Position numbers and translations under genes: made by a program
Shown: positions 52,653 to 61,166 of the stretch, one piece after another
How the letters are laid out: every line of letters begins with the position of its first letter
How positions within the stretch are numbered: position 1 is the stretch's first letter
The notes under the pieces: model-generated
What the model saw: only the letters and a program-made list of their open reading frames with translations
Databases searched by the model: none
What the model was told of the DNA's origin: nothing
NCBI GenBank assembly: GCA_030145245.1
Contig: JAQYWC010000001.1
Span: 186,001-250,000, forward strand
DNA: 64,000 bases
Source of the DNA: Desulfobacterium sp.
GTDB lineage: Bacteria > Desulfobacterota > Desulfobacteria > Desulfobacterales > Desulfobacteraceae
Direction: 5' to 3'

Positions 52653-53561
52653 ATGTTGACCTTATCAAAAAAAATCAGACCCATATTTGTTGTGCTGCTG
52701 GCACTCTTTCTGGTGAACGGCAGTATGCTTGCGGATACGGCAGATGCCCGGTCCAAGGGTGGCGGCAGGTCTTTTAAATCGGCACCCAGAACGACATCTA
52801 CCCAGAAGGCTTCGCCTGTTCAGCAGAAGAAAAGCGGCAGTTTTGCCAAAGGACTTGCCGGTGGGCTCATCGGTGGTGCCATTGGCGGCATGCTTTTTGG
52901 CTCCCTGTTTGGAGCCGGTGGCCAGGGCATGGGGATTTTGCCGATCCTGCTGTTTGCAGGTCTGGGGTTCTTTCTGTTCAGACGATTTGGCAAATCCCGG
53001 CAGGGGTCGGGGCGTGAACCGTCCGGCGGTGTTTTCTCCGGCGGACTGGGTGGGGCGTTTGGCCAGGCATCCACCCAGATGCCATCCCCGGTTCCCGGCT
53101 CTCCCGAGGCCGTGGAGCAAGGCCTCAACGAGATTCGTCAAACAGACAGGGATTTTGATTCGTCAAAATTCCTGGAGATCGCCTCGGATGCGTTTTTTCA
53201 GGTGCAGGCCGGCTGGATTCGCCGGGACCTGGATTCCTACCGGAACCTTCTGGGCGCACAGCTTGCCTCTGAGTACGAGGAGCAGTTTGCGCAGATGCGT
53301 GAAAAAGGCATCATCAACAAGCTCGAAAGCATCGCCATCAGGAAGGTGGACATGGTCGATGCCGGCAGTACCGGTTCGGAAGATTTTGTCACCGTATTTT
53401 TCGTAGCGAATCTGCTGGATTTTACCGTGGACGAGACAACGGGAGATCTGCTGGAAGGCAGTATGACCCATCCTGTGAAATTCGAAGAGGAGTGGACCTG
53501 GGCACGGCCTGTCGGGACCAACGGATGGAAGCTGGAAGGTATTAAGGTAGTGGCTGGATAA
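52653..53561 (+). CDS. Tim44-like domain protein
   Basis: About 302 residues. Start ATG 52653 (GGAAGGTG just upstream; the frame opens at GTG 52647, inside the ribosome site). Signal peptide to about 32 (LADTADA), a Ser/Lys-rich low-complexity segment, a Gly-rich hydrophobic region (GLAGGLIGGAIGGMLFGSLFGAGGQGMGILPILLFAGLGFFLF), then a Tim44-like domain from about 165 (FLEIASDAFFQVQAGWIRRDLDSYRNLLGAQLASEYEEQF ... FEEEWTWARP). Bacterial members are membrane-anchored and of unclear function. Followed by a 10-bp hairpin. Confidence 0.88.
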   Translation: MLTLSKKIRPIFVVLLALFLVNGSMLADTADARSKGGGRSFKSAPRTTSTQKASPVQQKKSGSFAKGLAGGLIGGAIGGMLFGSLFGAGGQGMGILPILLFAGLGFFLFRRFGKSRQGSGREPSGGVFSGGLGGAFGQASTQMPSPVPGSPEAVEQGLNEIRQTDRDFDSSKFLEIASDAFFQVQAGWIRRDLDSYRNLLGAQLASEYEEQFAQMREKGIINKLESIAIRKVDMVDAGSTGSEDFVTVFFVANLLDFTVDETTGDLLEGSMTHPVKFEEEWTWARPVGTNGWKLEGIKVVAG

Positions 53562-53572
53562 ATGATAAAACT

Positions 53573-53599
53573 GCTGTCCCGGTGACCTGCCGGGACAGC
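53573..53599 (+). terminator. Hairpin after the Tim44-like gene (weak terminator or repeat)
   Basis: GCTGTCCCGG, 7-nt loop, CCGGGACAGC; perfect 10-bp stem 12 bp after the stop codon, but with no T-run. The stem core is the same as in the leader hairpin at 4596. Confidence 0.55.
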
Positions 53600-53873
53600 A
53601 TCTGTTATTCTCTTCCCTTTTCCCGTTTGTTGCGAACCGTCGCGATTCCCGGAACAGCCGTTTTTCTTTTCTCCTTTTATAACACAGGAAAAACCGGAAA
53701 AATCATATCCCCTTTTGCATCGCCATGGGGTGTTTGCTCTCAAAAACGGTGTTTTTGGGGAAAATGTGAAATTTTTAAGAGCTTGAAATTCAAGGGAAAA
53801 ATCCACGCTCAAAAATTCACTCTTGACATAACAATTAAAAAATGCTTGGTTTCATACAATTTGGCGAAAAATA

Positions 53874-53904
53874 TTCAAATGTAAATTATGCATTTATATT
53901 TGAA
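53874..53904. promoter_or_regulatory. 31-bp near-perfect palindrome upstream of the TAXI-TRAP operon
   Basis: TTCAAAT-G-TAAAT / TATGC / ATTTA-T-ATTTGAA: 12 of 13 arm positions pair around a 5-bp centre. It ends 33 bp before the ATG at 53937. Likely an operator; the IclR-type regulator encoded as the last gene of the operon (57730) is the natural candidate. A second dyad, CTTGAA-A-TTCAAG, lies at 53782-53794. Confidence 0.65.
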
Positions 53905-53936
53905 AAAAACAGATGAATTTTCAGGAGGCATCATTG

Positions 53937-54908
53937 ATGAAAAAGATTAGTTTGATGGTTTGCGCGGCTTTTTTTATGACGTTGTTTGCATCAGGATCTG
54001 CTATTTCTGCAGACAGGATCTTCTTTGGCATTGCAACCGGAGGAACAGGGGGCACCTACTATCCCCTCGGTGGCATGCTGGCTCAGATGATTTCAAATAA
54101 AGTTAACATCCAGGGAAAAAAACTCTCAGCAACGGCCGAGACCGGAAACGCCTCTGTCGCCAATGCAACCCTTTTGAGCCGGGCCGGCATCGAGTCTGCC
54201 TTTGTTGCCGCTGATATTCTTGACGCTGCTTATAAAGGAACAAAACAGTTCAAGGGCAAGAACCTGAAAAACCTTCGTGCCCTCGGCGCCCTCTATCCTG
54301 AGACTGTTCAGCTGGTGGTCCAGACCAGTGCCGGCGTGAAAGACTTTGCCGACATCAAGGGCAAATCCGTTTCTTCAGGATCTCCCGGTTCCGGCCAGTG
54401 GCAGCTCCTTGGCGATCTGCTGTCTGCCAACGGAATGGATCGGAAGAGCATCAGGGAGGATTACTCTTCATTCTCCCAGTCCGTTGAGAAGATCAAGGAC
54501 GGCAACCTGGACGCATCCCTCATCACCGCCGGCACTCCCACAGCATCTATCCTGGAGCTTGCCAACTACCACGATGTTAAGATCGTTCCCCTGACCGGAC
54601 CTGCCATCAAGGAGCTTCAGAAGGTTCAGCCCTACTACGCAGACACAGTTCTTCCTGCAAACACCTACAAGGGCCAGCCCGAGCCTGTCAAGACCATCGC
54701 GGTTCGAGCCATCTGGGCGACCCACGACAAACTTGACGAAGAGACCGCCTACAATGTCGTCAAGGCGCTTTACGAAAATACCGACACCCTTGCCAAGGTA
54801 CATGTAAAGGGTAAGGAGATCTCACTTGCGACTGCACTTGAGTCTGTCTCCATTCCCCTGCATCCCGGTGCCGAGCGGTACTACCGTGAAAAGGGCCTGA
54901 TCAAGTAG
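53937..54908 (+). CDS. TAXI-family TRAP transporter solute-binding protein
   Basis: About 323 residues from ATG 53937, 9 nt after AGGAGG (the frame opens at 53913). Signal peptide MKKISLMVCAAFFMTLFASGSAISA; mature start DRIFFGIATGGTGGTYYPLGGMLAQMI, the TAXI signature. SVSSGSPGSGQWQLL and KDGNLDASLITAGTPTASILELA follow. It binds a carboxylate (2-oxoglutarate, glutamate or similar in known members) in the periplasm and delivers it to the TRAP permease encoded two genes downstream. Confidence 0.95.
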   Translation: MKKISLMVCAAFFMTLFASGSAISADRIFFGIATGGTGGTYYPLGGMLAQMISNKVNIQGKKLSATAETGNASVANATLLSRAGIESAFVAADILDAAYKGTKQFKGKNLKNLRALGALYPETVQLVVQTSAGVKDFADIKGKSVSSGSPGSGQWQLLGDLLSANGMDRKSIREDYSSFSQSVEKIKDGNLDASLITAGTPTASILELANYHDVKIVPLTGPAIKELQKVQPYYADTVLPANTYKGQPEPVKTIAVRAIWATHDKLDEETAYNVVKALYENTDTLAKVHVKGKEISLATALESVSIPLHPGAERYYREKGLIK

Positions 54909-54909
54909 T

Positions 54910-55392
54910 ATGAGATATATGGTCGCAGGCGTGCTGGCTCTTTTGCTGGCCGCCTGCATCCCATCGGGATCATTACACAAAAACAACCTCACCCCCTGCC
55001 TTGTTGTCCGCACGTTCCCAGGGCATGCGGAACTTGGGCGCTATCCGCTCGGCAGCGGTAACGGCTTTTCTCTTTCCTTTGTTCACTCTGTCTCAGTCAC
55101 CCCGGTGATTGACCGGTATGAGGTTGTTAAAAATAAGATTGTTCAGACATCAGAAACCTTTATGGCCCATGGCGCAGGACTTCCCTCAAGCGTTGACGAG
55201 CCAGGCGGTTTGCGCTGGACCCAAGAAAACAACGAATTCTGTCTCACCATGGATCGACCCATTGAGAAGCTGGTTGTAAGGACCGACAGGAACTACAAAA
55301 ACCGGCTGATAATCGAGGATCGCACCGTGAACCTCAACCAGTGGGAAGACCAGGCATTGTTGATCTCCGTCGACACTTGCCCCCCCCTCTGA
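54910..55392 (+). CDS. DUF1850 lipoprotein of TAXI-TRAP operons
   Basis: 160 residues, 1 bp after the TAXI gene. Lipoprotein signal MRYMVAGVLALLLAAC, then FSLSFVHSVSVTPVIDRYEV, ETFMAHGAGLPSS and LIISVD-type ending (QALLISVDTCPPL). This is the DUF1850 pattern, a family found almost only between TAXI binding protein and fused permease genes. Its role is unknown; assistance in docking or small-subunit function is an inference. Confidence 0.9.
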   Translation: MRYMVAGVLALLLAACIPSGSLHKNNLTPCLVVRTFPGHAELGRYPLGSGNGFSLSFVHSVSVTPVIDRYEVVKNKIVQTSETFMAHGAGLPSSVDEPGGLRWTQENNEFCLTMDRPIEKLVVRTDRNYKNRLIIEDRTVNLNQWEDQALLISVDTCPPL

Positions 55393-55460
55393 TCCGGGTT
55401 CCCGGATTGGCAGGACAGAATTGCAGTAATTACCATTTTAGCAGCATAAGGAAGATCTGT

Positions 55461-57746
55461 ATGACTTTAGACGATAAAAACAGAATGGGCTCACCTCAGA
55501 CCATGGCTGTTGATCCGGAGGAGATCATGGACTCCTCGGAAATTGAGGCCATAGTAAAGAAGTACGACGCAGAGTCCAATTTCAGGAATCTTGGCGGTAT
55601 AACGGCAAAGATTACAGGGGTGCTCTGCATTCTGCTCAGTCTTTTCCATATCTACACGGCTGGATTTGGTCTCCTGAACGAGGTGACCCATCGAACCGTC
55701 CATCTCTCCTTTGTACTGGGCCTGGTGTTTTTGGTGTTTCCCAGGAGAAAACCCGGCAAGAAGTTTATCCAGGACTGGGGATTCGGACTCTCGTTTGCAT
55801 CGTTCTATCTCTTCCTTGCATGGCAGCTGACCCACCGTTTCTCCCAGGAGATGCCGGTCTGGGGCAAGATCGGGCTGATTGCCATGATCGCTTTTGTTGC
55901 CCTTACGGCGCTTCCCCTCCGGAGCCTGAAGGGGGAGGGGGATAAGCTCTGCTTTGCCGATTGGCCCCTGGCCCTTGCAGCTGCCGGTGTGTCGCTCTAT
56001 CTCATTGTCTTCTTTAAAGAGATCTTCATCGTCAACATTGGCTTCCCCGGGCTTCCCGACTATATCATGGGTCTGCTTGCCATTATCATGGTCACTGAGG
56101 CCTGCCGCAGGGTCATGGGCAACACCCTCCCCACCATCGGCGCCCTTTTCCTGATCTACGGCCTCATGGGACCCATGCTTCCCGGCGTGCTTGGTCACCG
56201 GGGCTATGACATCGTAAGGATCGTCGAGCACCTCTACCTTGGCACCGAGGGGATCTACGGTGTGGCCGTGGGCGTTGTGGCCACCTATGTGTTTCATTTT
56301 GTTCTCTTTGGCGTCATGGCCCAGAAGTCTGGCCTCGGCCAGCTGTTTATCGATCTTGCCATGATCATTGCCGGTAAATATTCCGGCGGTCCTGCCAAGG
56401 TCTCCGTAGTCTCCTCAGGTTTCTTCGGCATGATCTCAGGTTCCCCCATTGCCAACACGGCCACCACCGGTTCCTTTACCATCCCCATGATGAAGAAGAA
56501 CGGGTTCACGCCCCAGTTTGCATCTGCGGTTGAAGCATCCGCCTCCTGCGGCGGCCAGGTAACGCCCCCCATCATGGGCGCGTCCGCCTTTGTCATGACC
56601 GAGATGCTGGGTATCCCCTACAACGAGATCATCCTCATCGCCATCATTCCGGCGCTGTTCCATTATCTTGCCATCTTCAGCATGGTGCACCTTGAGGCCA
56701 AGCGCCTGGGCTTGAAGGGCATGGCCCGGGAGCAGATTCCCCAGTTTGTCCATGTGCTCAAGAAGTCCTGGCACCTCATGATCCCGCTCTCCGTTATGGT
56801 GACCCTGCTGCTCATGCAGTTTACCCCCTATCTTGCGGCCTTCTGGGGTATCATCCTTACGGTGATCTGCTCCTATATCCCGGTCATCACCAGGAAGATG
56901 GGCATAGGCGAGCTTGACGATTCCAACACCCTGACACCCAAGCGGCTTGCCGAAGGACTGGATGAGGGCGCCCGCTACGCCCTTGCCATTGGTGCTGCCT
57001 GCGCCTGCGTCGGCTTCATCCTCGGCATGCTCACCCTCACCGGCATGGGATTCAAGTTCTCAGGCGCGGTTCTCGAAGTGGCAACGGGCATGGGCCAGTT
57101 CTTCTCCGGCCTCGTACCCTTCGGCCTTCTCTCGGTTCAGGGCTGTACCCTCTTTTTCGGGCTGATCATGGTGGCGGTGGCCTGCATCATCATGGGAGCA
57201 GGTATTCCCACCACTCCCTGTTACATCATCCTGGCTTCCATTGCCGGACCCGCCCTGAGCGATCTCGGGGTTCCCCTGGTGGCCACCCATTTCTTTGTGT
57301 TCTACTATGGGGTTCTGGCCGATGTCACCCCGCCGGTGGCCCTAGCCGCCTACGCCGGTGCCGGTATCGGAGGGGCAGATCCCATGAAGACAGGGGTCAC
57401 GGCCTTCAGGCTCTCCATGGGCAAGGCCCTGGTGCCGTTCATGTTTGTGTACGCACCGTCCATGCTCTTCATCAACTTCACCTGGGGTGAGTTTACCCTG
57501 GCCATGGTGAGCGGTGTGCTCGGCGTCATTGCCCTGAGTGTTGCTTACATCGGCTACTTCAGGAGCGAGATCGGCTTCTGGGGCAAGACCATGCTGACCA
57601 TTGGCGGACTGCTCCTGGTATCAAGCCAGGTCCCGGTGATCGCAGTGGGTACTGTGCTTGTTCTTGGTGTTCTGATTCCGGCGTTTCTCAACGGAAGGGG
57701 CGAAGCTCCTGTTCAAGAGGAAGTCTGCTTTGCTGAAGTCGAGTAA
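55461..57746 (+). CDS. Fused TRAP transporter permease (DctQM type)
   Basis: About 761 residues from ATG 55461 (AAGGAAG upstream; the frame opens at 55341 inside the DUF1850 gene). A cytoplasmic start, four DctQ-like helices (about 45-150), then the large DctM-like unit with YIMGLLAIIMVTEACRRVMGNTLP, GFFGMISGSPIANTATTGSFTIPMMKKNGF, SCGGQVTPPIMGASAFVM and MGAGIPTTPCYIILASIAGPAL. Na+-dependent uptake of the ligand bound by the TAXI protein. The 3' end overlaps the IclR gene. Confidence 0.95.
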   Translation: MTLDDKNRMGSPQTMAVDPEEIMDSSEIEAIVKKYDAESNFRNLGGITAKITGVLCILLSLFHIYTAGFGLLNEVTHRTVHLSFVLGLVFLVFPRRKPGKKFIQDWGFGLSFASFYLFLAWQLTHRFSQEMPVWGKIGLIAMIAFVALTALPLRSLKGEGDKLCFADWPLALAAAGVSLYLIVFFKEIFIVNIGFPGLPDYIMGLLAIIMVTEACRRVMGNTLPTIGALFLIYGLMGPMLPGVLGHRGYDIVRIVEHLYLGTEGIYGVAVGVVATYVFHFVLFGVMAQKSGLGQLFIDLAMIIAGKYSGGPAKVSVVSSGFFGMISGSPIANTATTGSFTIPMMKKNGFTPQFASAVEASASCGGQVTPPIMGASAFVMTEMLGIPYNEIILIAIIPALFHYLAIFSMVHLEAKRLGLKGMAREQIPQFVHVLKKSWHLMIPLSVMVTLLLMQFTPYLAAFWGIILTVICSYIPVITRKMGIGELDDSNTLTPKRLAEGLDEGARYALAIGAACACVGFILGMLTLTGMGFKFSGAVLEVATGMGQFFSGLVPFGLLSVQGCTLFFGLIMVAVACIIMGAGIPTTPCYIILASIAGPALSDLGVPLVATHFFVFYYGVLADVTPPVALAAYAGAGIGGADPMKTGVTAFRLSMGKALVPFMFVYAPSMLFINFTWGEFTLAMVSGVLGVIALSVAYIGYFRSEIGFWGKTMLTIGGLLLVSSQVPVIAVGTVLVLGVLIPAFLNGRGEAPVQEEVCFAEVE

Positions 57747-58506
57747 TCACGCAACCTATATTGTACCGGCCCTGAAAAAGGGCCTTGAAATCGTCGAGAT
57801 GTTCTCCGCCCGCAACCGGGTGCTGACCATTGACGATTTTGCAAAACATCTTGGTGTGAGCGTCTCTTCGATCTACCGGACCGTGGTGACGCTCACCGAG
57901 ATGCACTATCTTAAGAAGGTAGGCAAGAAATCCTATGAACTCGGCTCCAAGGTTCTGTTCAACGGGTTTTCCTACCTTCACCAGCGGGATATCGTCCAGG
58001 TGGCGGCTGTCCATCTCCATGCCCTGAGGGACGAGACCAGCGCCTCCTGCCACCTGGCGATCCGGGAGGGGCTGGAGGCGATCTATCTCTACCGGGCCCA
58101 GTCCAACCAGATCATGAGTGTGAACATCCCCGTTGGCACAAGGTTCCCCTGCCACACCGTGGCCATCGGCCGGGCCATCCTCACCGGCCTCAAGGACGAG
58201 GCCTTAAGCCGCCTCTACTCCGGGGTGCCCCTGGACGGCATCTCACCGGCCAATTTTCTCTCCCTTCCCCAGCTGCGCATGATGGTGGCACGGGACAAGG
58301 AGCAGGGCTACAGCATCAACCGGTCGGATTTTTCAACGGCCATTGCAACCCCTGTGATCAACTTTGCAGGCCATGTAAAGGCCGCCATCAATGTGTCGGT
58401 GCCGGACTTCACCCTCAGCAACAGTGAAGTCCAGGAACGGCTGATCGCATCTCTCATCCGCACGGCAAAGCAGATCTCCGTTGAGATGGGGGCCATGGAG
58501 GAGTAA
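57730..58506 (+). CDS. IclR-family transcriptional regulator
   Basis: 258 residues. Winged helix (about 10-70: IVPALKKGLEIVEMF, LTIDDFAKHLGVSVSSIYRTVVTLTEMHYL) followed by the IclR effector domain (LRDETSASCHLAIREGLEAIYLYRAQS, GTRFPCHTVAIGRAILTGL, INRSDFSTAIATPVINFAGHVKAAINVSVP). The start is TTG 57730, 17 bp inside the permease gene, with AGAGGAAG in front; no other start fits. Last gene of the TRAP operon and its probable regulator, acting at the palindrome at 53874. Confidence 0.92.
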   Translation: MLKSSNHATYIVPALKKGLEIVEMFSARNRVLTIDDFAKHLGVSVSSIYRTVVTLTEMHYLKKVGKKSYELGSKVLFNGFSYLHQRDIVQVAAVHLHALRDETSASCHLAIREGLEAIYLYRAQSNQIMSVNIPVGTRFPCHTVAIGRAILTGLKDEALSRLYSGVPLDGISPANFLSLPQLRMMVARDKEQGYSINRSDFSTAIATPVINFAGHVKAAINVSVPDFTLSNSEVQERLIASLIRTAKQISVEMGAMEE

Positions 58507-58765
58507 TACCCCCCTGCCTCCACATCGGATCTTGAGGCAGATGACAATCCTTCTTTGCGATTTCTCTCAATGACGTCAATCTTCTTATCTGTCCGGTCGA
58601 ATTGGGCCTGTTTTAACTCGTCTCTTGTTATTATTTCCTATCCGTTTGTTTTTGAATTTTTAGTTGAAATTTCAGACCATAACACCCTGTCTGCGGAAGA
58701 GTGGTATTTCTTGACAAAAGTAAATTCCTATTTTAAGACTAAGATCAATAAACAGCACGATTTTT

Positions 58766-59518
58766 ATGTTTCATAGGAAAACAATGATTATTGCCGTAAT
58801 ACTGAAAAAACTAAAACAGGCTTTTACTGATCTGCTGCCCATTATTCTGGTTATCGCTTTTTTTCAGATTATTGTCCTGAAGCAGCCATTACCGCAAATG
58901 GGCGAAGTCCTTTTTGGAACTCTTCTTGTGGTGGCCGGTCTTAGTCTGTTTGTTCAGGGGCTGGAAATGGGCCTGTTTCCCATTGGTGAGTCAATGGCCC
59001 ATGCCTTGGCCAGGAAGGGCAGTCTCTTCTGGCTCTTGTGCTTTGCCTTTGCCCTGGGGTTCTCAACCACGGTGGCAGAGCCTGCCCTCATAGCCGTGGC
59101 TTGGGAAGCAGCAGAAATTGCCGGCCAAGGGGGCCTTATTGAACCGACCCGGGATTCTCTAAAGCAATATGCCTTTGGACTTCGCATGTCTGTCGCTTTT
59201 TCCGTGGGACTCGCTATCCTTATCGGTGTCATGCGTATCATCCGCGGTTGGCCGGTTCATTATCTGATCATCAGCGGTTATGTTGTGGTTATGCTGATGA
59301 CCTTCATTGCCCCGAAAGAGATCATTGGTATAGCCTATGATGCCGGCGGAGTCACCACATCCACCATCACGGTACCTCTGGTTGCGGCTTTGGGAGTAGG
59401 ATTGGCCTCATCCATCAAAGGACGAAGCCCTCTTGTGGATGGTTTTGGCCTTATTGCTTTTGCTTCTCTTCTTCCTATGATCTTTGTCATGGGGTATGGA
59501 CTTATAATTTTCGGATAA
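58766..59518 (+). CDS. DUF1538 membrane protein A
   Basis: 250 residues, six or seven membrane segments. [89 protein letters not shown] and [21 protein letters not shown] are the DUF1538 pattern. A two-gene DUF1538 pair (UmpAB) from a halophile has been reported as a Na+(K+)/H+ antiporter; whether that holds here is not known. First gene of a four-gene operon with a second DUF1538, a PII protein and a CBS protein. Start ATG 58766 or, better placed after AGGAAA, ATG 58784. Confidence 0.9.
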   Translation: MFHRKTMIIAVILKKLKQAFTDLLPIILVIAFFQIIVLKQPLPQMGEVLFGTLLVVAGLSLFVQGLEMGLFPIGESMAHALARKGSLFWLLCFAFALGFSTTVAEPALIAVAWEAAEIAGQGGLIEPTRDSLKQYAFGLRMSVAFSVGLAILIGVMRIIRGWPVHYLIISGYVVVMLMTFIAPKEIIGIAYDAGGVTTSTITVPLVAALGVGLASSIKGRSPLVDGFGLIAFASLLPMIFVMGYGLIIFG

Positions 59519-59537
59519 TAAGGGGGCCTGTTTTATC

Positions 59538-60332
59538 GTGGAATTCATATATGATTTCAACAAAATATTGCTTGCCACCTGTAGAGATGTGCTGCCGATC
59601 ATTCTTCTCATTATCGGCTTTCAGTTTCTGGTCCTGCGCCAGCCCATTCCCCACCTGCGTCGTCTCGTTGTCGGTGGCATCTATGTTGTCATTGGCCTTG
59701 CCCTGTTTCTGGCCGGACTTGAAAAAGCGCTTTTTCCTTTGGGTGATATAATGGCTACCCAGCTGTCTGATCCCGCCTTTATTTACGGTACAGGGGAAAT
59801 TGTTACCCAGGCAGACTGGAAGTCATATGGATGGGTGTATCTTTTTGCGGCCATGATCGGCTTTGCCACCACCATTGCCGAACCCTCTCTCATAGCTGTG
59901 GCATATAAGGCCAGCGAGGTATCAGCCGGCACGATCAGTCAATGGGGCTTAAGAATCACTGTTGCCCTGGGAGTTGCTTTTGGAATCAGCCTTGGGACCT
60001 TTCGCATTGTCACCGGCACTCCGCTTTATCTATATATTATGGCGGGCTATATGATTGTTATTGTCCAAACCCTGTTTGCTCCCAAAAGCATTATTGCTTT
60101 GGCCTATGATTCGGGCGGCGTCACAACTTCAACTGTTACAGTACCTTTGGTGGCGGCGCTTGGTCTTGGACTGGCAGGCACCGTACCTGGACGGAATCCT
60201 GCCCTGGACGGTTTCGGCCTTATTGCTTTTGCCAGTCTTTTTCCAATTATAGCCGTTATGGGGTATGCTCAGTTAACGCAATGGTCTATTAAACGCAAAA
60301 CGAAATTCATGGAGAAAAAAAATGCGCTTTAA
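59538..60332 (+). CDS. DUF1538 membrane protein B
   Basis: 264 residues, GTG start at 59538 after AAGGGGG. Same family as the gene before it: [91 protein letters not shown]. The two proteins probably form a heteromeric transporter. Its end overlaps the PII gene by 11 bp, so the two are coupled in translation. Confidence 0.9.
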   Translation: MEFIYDFNKILLATCRDVLPIILLIIGFQFLVLRQPIPHLRRLVVGGIYVVIGLALFLAGLEKALFPLGDIMATQLSDPAFIYGTGEIVTQADWKSYGWVYLFAAMIGFATTIAEPSLIAVAYKASEVSAGTISQWGLRITVALGVAFGISLGTFRIVTGTPLYLYIMAGYMIVIVQTLFAPKSIIALAYDSGGVTTSTVTVPLVAALGLGLAGTVPGRNPALDGFGLIAFASLFPIIAVMGYAQLTQWSIKRKTKFMEKKNAL

Positions 60333-60669
60333 ACTTATTATAGCCTCGGTAAAGGCAGATATCACTGACCGTATTGTTGATGCGGCCAAAGCGGTGGGAG
60401 CTACCGGGGCAACCATCATACCGGCCAGAGGGACGGGTAGCCATGAGGCGAAAACCTTTTTTGGCCTCACGCTGGAAGCACAGACCGACATTATCATGTT
60501 CCTTGTCGAAGAGCATATTGTGGCTCAAATTCTGGACGCGATAAAGAAAGCGGGAGAATTCCATAAGCCGGGAACAGGCATTGCCTTTGTGCTTCCAATT
60601 GAGACTGCTGTCGGTCTGGAAAGTCAGATGGAAACATTTAAAGAATGTGTTCGGAAAAGTTATCTTTAA
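60322..60669 (+). CDS. P-II-like regulatory protein
   Basis: 115 residues. FKLIIASVKADITDRIVDAAKAVGATGATIIPARGTGS is the PII fold start, with the ATIIxxRG T-loop base. KPGTGIAFVLPIETAVGL is the PGxGxxxVLP end. The T-loop is short (SHEAKTFFGLTLEAQ), without the uridylylated Tyr of GlnB. PII proteins bind ATP/ADP and effectors and gate transporters by contact, so this one likely regulates the DUF1538 pair it overlaps. Confidence 0.9.
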   Translation: MRFKLIIASVKADITDRIVDAAKAVGATGATIIPARGTGSHEAKTFFGLTLEAQTDIIMFLVEEHIVAQILDAIKKAGEFHKPGTGIAFVLPIETAVGLESQMETFKECVRKSYL

Positions 60670-60703
60670 GCAAAGACATTTATTTCTATTAAAGGAGAAA
60701 ATA

Positions 60704-61108
60704 ATGGTACCTGACAATACCTCAATAATTCGGGCAAGGGATGTGATGGATAAGGACATCATATTTATTGACGGCATGGCCACGGCCAATGAGGCTGCCG
60801 CTATAATGCGGTCTGAAAAAGTTTATTCTCTTATTGTCAAAAAACGGCATGAGGATGATGCCTGGGGCATACTGGTCGTTCATGATTTAATCGAAGGGGT
60901 GATCATTCCCAATCGTTCCTCATGTGAGGTGAATGTTTATGAGATCATGACAAAGCCTGTTATCACAGTGCCCGCTGATATGGACATTCGCTATGTTGCC
61001 CGTTTGATTTACCGGGCCGGCATACGAAGAGCTCCGGTTGAGAATGGAGGGAAACTTATCGGTATGATAGCTCTTTCCTCGTTGATTCTCGACCACGAGC
61101 TTTTTTAA
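60704..61108 (+). CDS. CBS-domain pair protein
   Basis: 134 residues from ATG 60704 after AAAGGAG. Two CBS domains: ARDVMDKDIIFIDGMATANEAAAIMRSEKVYSLIV...ILVVHDLIEGVI and VYEIMTKPVITVPADMDIRYVARLIYRAGIRRAPVENGGKLIGMIALSSLI. CBS pairs bind adenine nucleotides. With the PII protein it gives the DUF1538 transporter two separate nucleotide-sensing inputs. Last gene of the operon, convergent with the FTCD gene. Confidence 0.92.
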   Translation: MVPDNTSIIRARDVMDKDIIFIDGMATANEAAAIMRSEKVYSLIVKKRHEDDAWGILVVHDLIEGVIIPNRSSCEVNVYEIMTKPVITVPADMDIRYVARLIYRAGIRRAPVENGGKLIGMIALSSLILDHELF

Positions 61109-61166
61109 GGATTACGTGCTGGAGGAGTGATAAGCCCCCGGCGCTGAGGCCAGGGGCAAAGAGATG

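Noticed and set aside
53823-53860. Sigma-70 promoter TTGACA/TACAAT before the TAXI gene
   Set aside because: The two boxes are 26 nt apart, too far for a standard promoter.
55491-56297. 268-codon open frame on the minus strand
   Set aside because: Antisense to the TRAP permease; His/Asp/Gly-rich translation typical of the reverse of membrane codons.
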